A stretch of 31,333 bases of DNA from JAXGQD01 sp964401615 (GTDB lineage Bacteria > Bacillota > Clostridia > Saccharofermentanales > Fastidiosipilaceae). The notes beneath the pieces were generated by a model. It did no database searches, had not been told where the DNA came from, and saw only the letters and a list, made by a program, of their open reading frames with translations. The first letter of the stretch is position 1, and every line of letters starts with the position of its first letter. Shown one piece after another: positions 23,295-30,734 of this stretch. The stretch spans positions 1-31,333 of the forward strand of contig CAYNZF010000016.1 in NCBI GenBank assembly GCA_964401615.1, written 5' to 3'. A program made the position numbers and the translations under genes.

Positions 23295-25877
23295 ATGTAT
23301 TGTCAAAACTGTGGAAGCCAAGCCGCGGATGATCAAGCCTTTTGTCAGAACTGCGGGACTTCGCTGCTGGAGCAGGGGCGACCGACCACGCAGGTACGAC
23401 CTGCTCCTCAAGCACCTCCGTACGTCATGCAAGCACCGCCTTATTATCCACAAACAAGCGCGCCAAAACCCGTTTTAGGACCGGTCACCCTACACAGTGC
23501 CGCACAGGTTCGAAGAAAACCCAAATCCCAAACGCCGGCTGTCGCAGCGATCATTGCGGCCGGGCTTGCCGTCATCTTGCTGTTCGAGTTCCTGATAGGA
23601 CCGCTGATTTCCGGTCGAACGATTTGGGGCGAGCCTTTTCGGCTTGGAAAAAGCCCCGCAGCTTCTTCTTCGACTGTCATGGTCTCACCCGATGAGCCCG
23701 TCGCTGAAATTGAGGGCGTGAGGGTTGATTTCGGTGATAACCTTGCTGGCGAAGTGGAGTTTAGTCTGACAAAAAGCAGCGCAATTTCAGAAAGTGCGCT
23801 GTATACCGGCATCGACAATTACGATTTTTCGCTCTCCGGTCAAAGCGAATTTTCCACTCTCGTGGACATCACGATTCCCAACACGGCCACTGCAGAAGAG
23901 GCGGTCAAGGTCGCTTACTACAACGAAGACCTCGCCGTGTGGGAAGGTTTACCCTTTGAAATCGCCGATGATGAGATCAAATTTTCCACGACCCATTTTT
24001 CGCGTTTCGGCCTCATCAAGTATCACCAAAACAGATACCGAGGCCCCCTGACTCCGCTGGTTGTGAATTTCACCCAATTGCGCAAGGCCATGGCCGGCCT
24101 CGAAGAAGACGGCTTGTTTGAGCAATTCATTGCGCAAAAGGGCCAGACCGGCTCCGATCCCTGGATCAACAAAGGCTTATCGGTTTTCAATGACGCGGTG
24201 GGTACCGTATCTGTGCCTGTGACCTACGAAGCGATGGTTGCCGGAGCAGGTGACACGGCTGCACGCGAGCTGTCCGACAAATTGACAAAGGTCGGTGGCG
24301 CCGTAACTTTTCTGAAGATTGCCTATCAATGGCAGGCCGGCGATCAACCCACGAAGATCCTGCAAGACAACGTCTTTGACCTCTGCGAACTGATCTTGGG
24401 CGGAGCGGCATTGGCCATGCCGGGCTCTGTGGTACTGCCCGTAGCCGGAGTGTTGGTTTTTTTATCGGGTGCATTTTACGAGTATATTTTTGTTCCGGCT
24501 TATCAAGATGACTCTCTGCAATACGCGTTCAAGGCGTATAGTGACTTTTGCAATTTACCCCTCATTGCCTACGACTCTAAACTCGCCCAAGCTCTGGCCG
24601 AAGGGAATTCTGAAGAATCGCCCTGGGTCGTAGCGGAAAAATACGATGCAAAAACAAAAAAATGGGAATCTTCCAGAAGAGGACTGGCAATCACCGAACT
24701 TGAACTGGGCACAAATAAAAAATGGCAAGATGCGCTGATGGATATCTACAAGCTATATCAGAAAGATCCCAAAGCCATGCAAGAGCGTGTGGATGCACTC
24801 ATAGAGGAATATCTGGACGCCTTTTGGTTCCTGGATGGGCCGGAGCAGATCCAATTCGCCAAAGACTATTCCGGAATCAGCGAAGCAGACTGGCGCTGGC
24901 CGACGGAGAGTGAGATCAGTCAGATGAAAGAGTCGATGAAGGCTGAGTTGATGCGGAACTTGAAACCGGTATTCGAAGAGGTTCAACGCACCATCATAGA
25001 AGAAATGAAAAATTCGCTGCAAAAGGATACCGAAGATCTGGTCTTATACCTGAATCAAGAGCTTACATTTGAGGTGCTCGATCCTGATGCAGAAGAACCC
25101 GGTATCAAAAATTCGCGCGTAGCCGATGATTTTATTCGTTTTGAAAGCGTGGCTAATCCGGCGCACAAGGATGACTGGATCAGCCAGCCGGAAAAGAGAT
25201 CGGGTGAGACTGTTTTTGCGACGACCTTGTATAATTATCTCAAGGAAGGCAGTCCGGACAAAGTCAGTTTTTACAAGACCGAGGCGGATTTAAACAGCGA
25301 AAATGCGTACATGACGATTGATCTGCAAGTAGAGCTGCCGCTAACCACCATCTTGCTTGCCCAGAAGGACGGTATCCCGGGAACTTATACCACTACCTGG
25401 GACCGTGCTGTAGGAATGGATTCCGATACTATGGCACTTTGGCAGTGTCTATTGACCCAGTTTAAAGACATCACGGTGGCCAAGGACGGACGAATCGATG
25501 CCCGTGCTCCGGCACAGGCCATAACGTTCATGGCTGCTTTACCGCACGACGAGTTTGCAGTAAACGCGAGCTTTGGCGCAGCAGAGATGAACGGACAAAT
25601 CGACCTGGTGACAGGCAAAGGCCGCGTTTATGTTTCCGGCTCCATGGAAGCACAAAGTCAGATGGGTGAAGCGTTACGAACATGGAGCATATCTTTTTCC
25701 GGAGACATGTCGGTCAATTGTTCTAATGGCACTCTGATGTTGTACAGCAGCCCGGACAATTTGTCTGTGCATGTGACAGGTAGGGATATTACAAAGGACT
25801 CCGACGGATCGACTCTGGCCGATTTCAATGTTGATACCCTGCTTAAGGATCAATTTGTTTTTAGAAAAGCGCAGTGA
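23295..25877 (+). CDS. Zinc-ribbon, single-TM protein with large extracytoplasmic region (paralogue B)
   Basis: This 860-residue protein is a tandem paralogue of the preceding gene. The zinc ribbon uses Cys3, Cys6, Cys17 and Cys20 (MYCQNCGSQ, FCQNCGTSL). A longer Pro/Gln/Tyr-rich linker (28-60) precedes the TM helix (about 81-104). The sequence LLFEFLIGPLISGRT is shared with paralogue A. The core (138-665) is very similar by eye, for example QKGQTGSDPWINKG and FSRFGLIKYH. The tail (about 675-860) keeps only scattered motifs such as APAQ and NGQID..TGKG. The ATG at 23295 is fixed by AAGGAGG (23283-23289). The third zinc-ribbon gene starts 32 bases after the stop. Function unknown. Confidence 0.86.
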   Translation: MYCQNCGSQAADDQAFCQNCGTSLLEQGRPTTQVRPAPQAPPYVMQAPPYYPQTSAPKPVLGPVTLHSAAQVRRKPKSQTPAVAAIIAAGLAVILLFEFLIGPLISGRTIWGEPFRLGKSPAASSSTVMVSPDEPVAEIEGVRVDFGDNLAGEVEFSLTKSSAISESALYTGIDNYDFSLSGQSEFSTLVDITIPNTATAEEAVKVAYYNEDLAVWEGLPFEIADDEIKFSTTHFSRFGLIKYHQNRYRGPLTPLVVNFTQLRKAMAGLEEDGLFEQFIAQKGQTGSDPWINKGLSVFNDAVGTVSVPVTYEAMVAGAGDTAARELSDKLTKVGGAVTFLKIAYQWQAGDQPTKILQDNVFDLCELILGGAALAMPGSVVLPVAGVLVFLSGAFYEYIFVPAYQDDSLQYAFKAYSDFCNLPLIAYDSKLAQALAEGNSEESPWVVAEKYDAKTKKWESSRRGLAITELELGTNKKWQDALMDIYKLYQKDPKAMQERVDALIEEYLDAFWFLDGPEQIQFAKDYSGISEADWRWPTESEISQMKESMKAELMRNLKPVFEEVQRTIIEEMKNSLQKDTEDLVLYLNQELTFEVLDPDAEEPGIKNSRVADDFIRFESVANPAHKDDWISQPEKRSGETVFATTLYNYLKEGSPDKVSFYKTEADLNSENAYMTIDLQVELPLTTILLAQKDGIPGTYTTTWDRAVGMDSDTMALWQCLLTQFKDITVAKDGRIDARAPAQAITFMAALPHDEFAVNASFGAAEMNGQIDLVTGKGRVYVSGSMEAQSQMGEALRTWSISFSGDMSVNCSNGTLMLYSSPDNLSVHVTGRDITKDSDGSTLADFNVDTLLKDQFVFRKAQ

Positions 25878-25909
25878 ATATAGTCAAGCAGTTTGTAGAG
25901 GAGATGCCT

Positions 25910-27148
25910 ATGTATTGTAAGTATTGCGGAAATCAAGCAGCGGAAGATCAAGCTTTTTGTCAGTCTTGTGGAGCTTCACTTCGGACAAATGGGCCTGCAG
26001 CCACGCAAGCGCCACAGCCAGCCCCTTACACTGCGCAAGCGCCACAAATACCGCAAGCACCCGCGAATATCCCGCAGGCAAGACAAATGCCCCCCTACGA
26101 TGTTCGTGCCGCTGCGCCCAAATCCGTTTTGGGACCGGTTGCTGCCATTACGGCTCTTGTGGTACTTGCCGTCTGCGCGGCCTCCTACTTTTTGTTTTTT
26201 GCACCACCCAAAGCAAACGAAAATACAAAGCTCAAGCCTAAAATCAGCCAGCCGGAACTTGCTGCCACCAGCAATCCGTATAGTACAACAGCGGGTTCAG
26301 CACAACAAAGCAGCAGTACGAACACTGAGACTCAAACTGAAAGCGGCACGGAAACTGAAGCCCCGGCTACGACGGCAGCCCCGACCGACGCAATTTCCGG
26401 TGCGCAAAATCTGCCGCTAAACGTCAGACTGGCCGGTGCGGAGAGAACAGGGCTATATACGGGTGAAGTCAACGCAGCAGGGCTGCCTCACGGACAAGGG
26501 CTTTTTGTTGAAGGAAACAACGCTGAACGCAGCTATGAGGGCAGCTGGGTCAACGGAGAGGCGAGCGGCACGGGCATATTGTTTGAGGGCCGCTATATTT
26601 TCGAGGGGACTTTTGCCAATGGCTCGACCAATGGGTACTGTAAAATAAGTGTGGACGGAATCACGCGCTATGAAGGAAATTGCCAAAACGGGCAGCTGCA
26701 TGGTCAAGGCACGCTCTATACCAAAACCGGGACGTTGATCTATCAAGGTGAATTTTCCGGGGACATGCTGCTTGAGACGGCCGCAGCCAGAGAGGCCCGT
26801 GGTCTGGCCTTCGCAGAGCAATGTGCCGGTATGGATGAAAGCCTGTACGAAACCGCCATGTCGGGTGAAGACTTGTTTGGCCAGGCCGTGGTGGTGTGGG
26901 GTGATGTGCTCGGTCTGAGTGAACAAAACGCCAATGGCACCATCATCATCGGCCACATGGGTGAAGAGACTTATCCGGTGAGCCTGCTTTACCGCTACGG
27001 TACTGATGAAGCCAAGGTGAACAGCGACCAGTATCTCAATGCCTGGGGTGTCATGATCGGTCACTTCGAATACGAAGACGCAGACGGCCTGATGACCAGC
27101 TGCCCGCTCGTGGAAGTAATCTATTTAAGACCCGATCCTGCGGAATAG
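25910..27148 (+). CDS. Zinc-ribbon, single-TM MORN-repeat protein
   Basis: This 412-residue protein opens with a ribbon almost identical to paralogue B (MYCKYCGNQAAEDQAFCQSC). A Pro/Gln/Ala-rich linker and one TM helix (about 74-97) follow, then a Ser/Thr/Glu-rich spacer (110-165). At least four MORN-type repeats come next (about 180-285: GLYTGEVNAAGLPHGQG, YEGSWVNGEASGTG, FEGTFANGSTNG, YEGNCQNGQLHGQG). The last 120 residues (LFGQAVVVWGDVLGL, NAWGVMIGHF) look like a small OB-type beta-barrel, which is inference. The ATG at 25910 is preferred over the one at 25904: AGAGGAG (25897-25903) then has normal spacing, and the protein begins exactly like paralogue B. Confidence 0.84.
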   Translation: MYCKYCGNQAAEDQAFCQSCGASLRTNGPAATQAPQPAPYTAQAPQIPQAPANIPQARQMPPYDVRAAAPKSVLGPVAAITALVVLAVCAASYFLFFAPPKANENTKLKPKISQPELAATSNPYSTTAGSAQQSSSTNTETQTESGTETEAPATTAAPTDAISGAQNLPLNVRLAGAERTGLYTGEVNAAGLPHGQGLFVEGNNAERSYEGSWVNGEASGTGILFEGRYIFEGTFANGSTNGYCKISVDGITRYEGNCQNGQLHGQGTLYTKTGTLIYQGEFSGDMLLETAAAREARGLAFAEQCAGMDESLYETAMSGEDLFGQAVVVWGDVLGLSEQNANGTIIIGHMGEETYPVSLLYRYGTDEAKVNSDQYLNAWGVMIGHFEYEDADGLMTSCPLVEVIYLRPDPAE

Positions 27149-27272
27149 GCGAAAGGACATGCGCGCAAGCCAGACTTGTCGGGCGCCAACAAAGGTGTTA
27201 AGTTTAAGCCGAATTCTCCTCGCAGGCACGAGAATTATTGGAATCAAAAATCTCTTACGGAGGGAATTAAGC

Positions 27273-27788
27273 ATGGAAGCGATTGTCGCTGTAGACAAAA
27301 ATTGGGCGATCGGTAACGCAGGCCGACTCCTGCAGCCTATCCGCGAAGACTTGAAGCGCTTCAAGCAGCTGACCACCGGCAAGCTCTTGATTTACGGTCG
27401 AAAAACCCTGGATACCTTTCCCGGTCAAAAACCACTTCCCAAACGACGTAATCTTGTTTTGACCAGACATCCGGAAAATTTTGTCAATATTGAGATTGAA
27501 ACCTTCAGCAACATCAATGATCTGCTGAAAAACCTAAGTATGGCTGAACGTGAAAACAGTTTTGTTATCGGCGGGAGCTCCATCTACTTACAGCTTTTGC
27601 CTTTTTGTGACCGCGTCTATGTGACAGAAATCGATCATGCCTTTGCCGAGGCGGACAGTTATTTTCCCAATCTTCTCGAAGACAGTAATTGGCGTTTAAA
27701 AGAGCAGGGGCCCTGGCTGATTGATGGGGAGAGTCAAATGCGTTTTCGTTATTTACTCTTCGAACGGGTACGAGACGATGGGGAATAG
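27273..27788 (+). CDS. folA: Dihydrofolate reductase
   Basis: This 171-residue enzyme reduces dihydrofolate to tetrahydrofolate, completing the thymidylate cycle with ThyA and feeding PurN and PurH. Motifs are AIVAVDKNWAIGNAGRLL, PIREDLKRFKQLT (active-site Asp), IYGRKTLDTFPGQKPLP, NLVLTRH and FVIGGSSIYLQLLPFCDRVY. The ATG at 27273 follows GGAGGG (27259-27264). An upstream in-frame extension has no family similarity. The 124-base gap before it holds no convincing terminator or promoter, so transcription from the zinc-ribbon genes could continue into folA. The yihY-type start overlaps the last 11 bases. Confidence 0.95.
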   Translation: MEAIVAVDKNWAIGNAGRLLQPIREDLKRFKQLTTGKLLIYGRKTLDTFPGQKPLPKRRNLVLTRHPENFVNIEIETFSNINDLLKNLSMAERENSFVIGGSSIYLQLLPFCDRVYVTEIDHAFAEADSYFPNLLEDSNWRLKEQGPWLIDGESQMRFRYLLFERVRDDGE

Positions 27789-28857
27789 GCGAAAACTTAA
27801 AGAACGTCTTGATCTCAGAAAATCCGTGGTCAAAGATACCTGGCAAAGGCGTTTGCTCAGCTTCAGTAAATTGGTTCAGTACTGGGATGATCGCACCAAA
27901 GTCGGAAAAGCCCGCCATCTGCGACGTGCCCTGGAACGCTATTCTGCGCTGGGCATCAGTAATATGGCCGCCACCCTCTCTTATTACATTATCTTCGCGC
28001 TTTTTCCCTTCGCGATTTTCATCACCTGGTTCATCGCCCGCTTTGGCGGCAGCCTGGTGACCCCTGAAATGCTCGCGAATTTTCGCAATTTCGTACCTGA
28101 GCAAGTGCGTCAGATTCTCTCCGGCCTACTCGACAGTGTGAGCACCAGGGCCACCGTTGCGATGGCTTCACTCGGTATCATCGCCCTGCTCTGGTCTTCG
28201 TCCCGCGGCTTTTCGGTTTTGGTCTACACTATGGACCTGGTCTATGAAAATCCTCGCAATACCGCCACCTATTTTATCCAGCAGTTTTTGAGCTTGCTGA
28301 CCACCTTGCTGGCCGGCATCGCCATTCTTTTAATGCTGATATCCATGGCTTTCGGCAGTTATGTCATTGCCTTTATCAATAACCTTTTTAATATCAGTTT
28401 GCTCGAGGGTACCGGAGCGACCTACCTAAACTACATGATTTCTTTCCTGCTGCTTTCCAGCATCTTTTCATTGGTCTATTTCTTTACCTCCAAACGCAAA
28501 AAAAAGTTCCGTTTTGCCTTCTACTGCGGCCTGGGCTGCGGACTCAGCTGGGTCGTGATCACATTTCTGTTTTCCCTGTATCTTCGTTCATCGACGCGCT
28601 ACTCCATCCTTTACGGCAGCTTGACCGCCAGTATTGTCTTGATGCTCTGGCTCTACCTTTGCTCTACGACGCTTTTGATATTCGGCTTTGTTCACAGCGA
28701 GATTCTCTTGGTTCATGAACGTAAAGTTGTCACCATGAAGCCCGGTATTTTTTCAAAACTGCAAAGCACGAAAATCGGCCCTGCCCCCATCGGCATCAAC
28801 GCGTCGCCGCACCACAACCCCAATTCTCGCATAGCCAAAAGGCGTAAACGAGGTTGA
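27778..28857 (+). CDS. YihY/BrkB (UPF0761) family membrane protein
   Basis: This 359-residue polytopic membrane protein has six hydrophobic segments, near residues 67-88, 127-150, 168-195, 217-237, 247-268 and 280-305. Family signatures include AATLSYYIIFALFPFAIF, the loop LWSSSRGFSVLVYTMDLVY and the late block LYGSLTASIVLMLWLYL. A basic N-terminal region of about 60 residues is longer than in many relatives. The cytoplasmic tail is also basic. The family was once called ribonuclease BN by mistake; its true role is unknown. The ATG at 27778 overlaps folA by 11 bases and has only a weak Shine-Dalgarno, which suggests coupled translation. Confidence 0.9.
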   Translation: MGNRRKLKERLDLRKSVVKDTWQRRLLSFSKLVQYWDDRTKVGKARHLRRALERYSALGISNMAATLSYYIIFALFPFAIFITWFIARFGGSLVTPEMLANFRNFVPEQVRQILSGLLDSVSTRATVAMASLGIIALLWSSSRGFSVLVYTMDLVYENPRNTATYFIQQFLSLLTTLLAGIAILLMLISMAFGSYVIAFINNLFNISLLEGTGATYLNYMISFLLLSSIFSLVYFFTSKRKKKFRFAFYCGLGCGLSWVVITFLFSLYLRSSTRYSILYGSLTASIVLMLWLYLCSTTLLIFGFVHSEILLVHERKVVTMKPGIFSKLQSTKIGPAPIGINASPHHNPNSRIAKRRKRG

Positions 28858-28881
28858 CAGTCCGGCTTACTGTGATAAAAT
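28854..28881 (+). promoter_or_regulatory. Promoter of tRNA-Pro
   Basis: A perfect TTGACA (28854-28859), overlapping the stop codon of the YihY-type gene, and TAAAAT (28876-28881) are 16 bases apart. The start would lie about 4-5 bases before the tRNA. Confidence 0.65.
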
Positions 28882-28891
28882 GTCATAGTTA

Positions 28892-28967
28892 CGGGGCGTA
28901 GCTCAGGTGGTAGAGCGCTTGGTTCGGGACCAAGAGGCCGCAAGTTCAAGTCCTGTCGCTCCGACCA
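28892..28967 (+). tRNA. tRNA-Pro (anticodon CGG)
   Basis: This 76-base cloverleaf ends in an encoded CCA (28965-28967). The acceptor stem pairs 28892-28898 with 28957-28963 (one G-U). The anticodon stem CTTGG/CCAAG encloses the loop TTCGGGA, giving anticodon CGG at 28925-28927. The T-loop is TTCAAGT. The T-stem GCAAG/CCTGT contains an A-C mismatch where GCAGG would pair fully, and a G-U at the outer pair. All other stems are sound. Confidence 0.93.
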
Positions 28968-28997
28968 AACTTCGGTGAAAACCGGAGTTTTTCTTTT
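28967..28997 (+). terminator. Rho-independent terminator of tRNA-Pro
   Basis: AAACTTCGG (28967-28975) and CCGGAGTTT (28982-28990) form a 9-bp stem with one U-G pair and a 6-base loop, followed by a T-rich tract (28988-28997). It begins at the last base of the tRNA CCA end. Confidence 0.88.
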
Positions 28998-29048
28998 GCC
29001 CAAATTCTTTAAATGTTTTAAATCGCAAGAAATATATCGTTAAAAAAA

Positions 29049-29077
29049 TTGACATTATCTCACAAGGTAAATACAAT
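29049..29077 (+). promoter_or_regulatory. Promoter of spoVG
   Basis: A perfect TTGACA (29049-29054) and TACAAT (29072-29077) are exactly 17 bases apart, within an AT-rich region. This is a strong sigma-A type promoter. The start near 29084 gives a leader of about 37 bases. Confidence 0.75.
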
Positions 29078-29120
29078 TGGTATTATATTCTAGAGCATCA
29101 GAATCACGGGGGTTAGAATT

Positions 29121-29453
29121 TTGAGCTGCGCGATTGAAATAAGTACGACACAAGTTCATCTGATAGATGATGAAACCAAGTTAAAAGCGGTCGTCTCGGT
29201 GGTTATCATGGACTGCTTCGCGATCCATGGAATCAAGATAATCGATGGTCCTAATGGCTTGTTTGTCGCTATGCCCAACCGCCGCAATAAGAACGGCAGC
29301 TTCAGCGACATCGCTCATCCCATCAATCAAAGCTGCCGCCAGCATTTTTCAGATAAAATTTTGGCCGCATACAGAGAAGCGCTCGCCACGACAGAAGACC
29401 AGACATATGTGTCCGTTGACATTGACTTTGATCAGCTCAAGCAGTGCACTTGA
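29121..29453 (+). CDS. spoVG: SpoVG family nucleic-acid-binding regulator
   Basis: This 110-residue protein belongs to the SpoVG family, small RNA/DNA-binding regulators of sporulation, septation and stress genes in Bacillota. The conserved core reads LKAVVSVVIMDCFAIHGIKI, NGLFVAMPNRRNKNG and FSDIAHPINQSCRQHF, closely matching the family IHDIKVIxGxxGLFIAMPSR and DIAHPIN blocks. The acidic C-terminus is typical. The start is a TTG at 29121, with GGGGG (29108-29112) 8 bases upstream. No in-frame ATG precedes the conserved region. SpoVG is also found in non-spore formers, so its presence does not prove sporulation. Confidence 0.93.
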   Translation: MSCAIEISTTQVHLIDDETKLKAVVSVVIMDCFAIHGIKIIDGPNGLFVAMPNRRNKNGSFSDIAHPINQSCRQHFSDKILAAYREALATTEDQTYVSVDIDFDQLKQCT

Positions 29454-29478
29454 CAGTAAGCAAAGACTTCTTTAACCT
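29450..29478 (+). promoter_or_regulatory. Promoter of the metal-binding lipoprotein gene
   Basis: TTGACA (29450-29455) overlaps the spoVG stop. A weak -10 (TAACCT, 29473-29478) follows after 17 bases. The start would fall near 29485, inside the inverted repeat at 29484-29500. A second structure, AGCAAAG (29459-29465) with CTTTGCT (29477-29483), overlaps the -10. Confidence 0.45.
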
Positions 29479-29483
29479 TTGCT

Positions 29484-29500
29484 TTGCGAATAATTCGCAA
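29484..29500. promoter_or_regulatory. Fur-family (Zur-like) box, perfect 7-1-7 inverted repeat
   Basis: TGCGAAT-A-ATTCGCA (29485-29499) is a perfect 7-1-7 repeat, extended by one T/A pair on each side. The layout and the AAT-N-ATT centre match Fur/Zur/PerR boxes. Its sequence is nearest the Bacillus Zur type TCGTAAT-N-ATTACGA. It covers the predicted start site of a zinc-type binding lipoprotein gene, so zinc-dependent repression is likely. Confidence 0.6.
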
Positions 29501-29517
29501 TTGACGGAGGTTTTCAC

Positions 29518-30564
29518 ATGCATTTATTTAACCAAAGCAAAACTTTTCTGCCCGGACTCATGACGCCGGGCATCAAGATAAACTTGATCGGCAAGTTCGT
29601 CCTTTTGATTCTCGCGTCCGCTTTACTGTTCACGGGCTGCCAAACGAAATCGCCCTCAACTGAATCTGCTTCTTCAGCGGAGAAAAAAACAGTCTACACC
29701 TCGATTTATTCCGTTTACGATTTCACGAAAAAAATGGCCGGCTCTGATTTTGAAGTGCTTCTACTAATGCCCCCGGGCACCGAAGCGCATGATTGGGAAC
29801 CCGGTCCTCAGGACATGGCCCGAATCAGTAAAGCCGATGCCTTTGTTTTTTCTGGCGTTGGCATTGAACCCTGGGTCTCGCAGGTCTCCTCAGTGGGCGG
29901 TGATCAACTGCTGATCGTCGACAGCTCCAAGGATGTGCCACTCATTGAGGCCGTTTCTGAAGCCGACCGCCAAGCCGATCTTGAAAATGAAGCGGCTCAG
30001 GAAAGTGCAGCGGCAGATCTCGAAGACGACCACGGCCAATACGATCCACATATCTGGCTCGATCCCAAAAACGTCAGTATCCAAATGAAAAACATCGCGG
30101 ACGCCCTGATTCAACTTGAACCCGCCAAAGAGACCGAAATTGAAGCTCGCCTACAGCTGGAACAAAGCAAGTTGAACGCACTCGACCAAAAGTTTTCCGA
30201 ATCACTTAAGGCCTATGCCGGACGAAAAATCATCGTCGGCCACGAAGCCTTTGCCTATCTTTTGAAAGCCTACAACATCGTTCAATTGGGGATAGAAGGC
30301 CTGCTCTCATCGAGCGAACCCAGCCCCGGCCACATGGCCGATTTGATCCAAATCGCCAAAACAGAGCATATCAAAGTGGTTTTCGTCGAGCCCCTCCGCA
30401 GCTCCAAAACAGCCGAAAGTCTGGCTAATGAGATTGGAGGGAAGGTCTCAAGCCTCGATCCCTACGAAGGACTCAGCGAAGCTGAAGAACAGGCCGGTAT
30501 GGACTACTACAGCGTTATGGAGAAAAATTTGACGAGCCTGGTGGATGGCTTTAACGTCGACTGA
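29518..30564 (+). CDS. ZnuA-type metal ABC transporter substrate-binding lipoprotein
   Basis: This 348-residue cluster A-I solute-binding protein is expected to capture Zn2+ (or Mn2+) outside the membrane. It has a long N-region and a lipoprotein signal ending LLFTGC (lipid Cys41). Metal ligands are in place: EAHDWEP (His), DPHIWLDP (His), IVGHEAFAYL (His) and the acidic site near SSLDPYEG. The segment before DPHIW is acidic (DLEDDHGQY) with a single His, a short form of the His-rich loop of ZnuA. The ATG at 29518 follows ACGGAGG (29504-29510). No permease or ATPase gene is adjacent, so it must work with a transporter encoded elsewhere. Confidence 0.92.
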   Translation: MHLFNQSKTFLPGLMTPGIKINLIGKFVLLILASALLFTGCQTKSPSTESASSAEKKTVYTSIYSVYDFTKKMAGSDFEVLLLMPPGTEAHDWEPGPQDMARISKADAFVFSGVGIEPWVSQVSSVGGDQLLIVDSSKDVPLIEAVSEADRQADLENEAAQESAAADLEDDHGQYDPHIWLDPKNVSIQMKNIADALIQLEPAKETEIEARLQLEQSKLNALDQKFSESLKAYAGRKIIVGHEAFAYLLKAYNIVQLGIEGLLSSSEPSPGHMADLIQIAKTEHIKVVFVEPLRSSKTAESLANEIGGKVSSLDPYEGLSEAEEQAGMDYYSVMEKNLTSLVDGFNVD

Positions 30565-30626
30565 GGCTTTGGCCATATCCAACTGTTATTCACCCACTTA
30601 GCAGAAAAACTTTTAATATTTGGTGC

Positions 30627-30655
30627 TTGCGATTTTCATTTGAAAGTCTCATACT
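30627..30655 (+). promoter_or_regulatory. Possible promoter of the padR gene
   Basis: TTGCGA (30627-30632) and CATACT (30650-30655) are 17 bases apart. Both boxes are moderate. The rest of the 170-base gap before the gene shows no operator I can support. Confidence 0.4.
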
Positions 30656-30734
30656 ATTCAAGCGAACCATGCAAATGGGTGCTGCCCTGTGCAAAAATTA
30701 AAAAATGGCGCAAGCCATAAGATTGGAGCCTCCT

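Noticed and set aside
28713..29003. A 96-residue - strand ORF containing RQDLNLRPLGPEPSALPPEL
   Set aside because: This is the well-known false protein produced by translating the antisense of a tRNA-Pro gene plus its flank. It overlaps tRNA-Pro and the end of the YihY-type gene.
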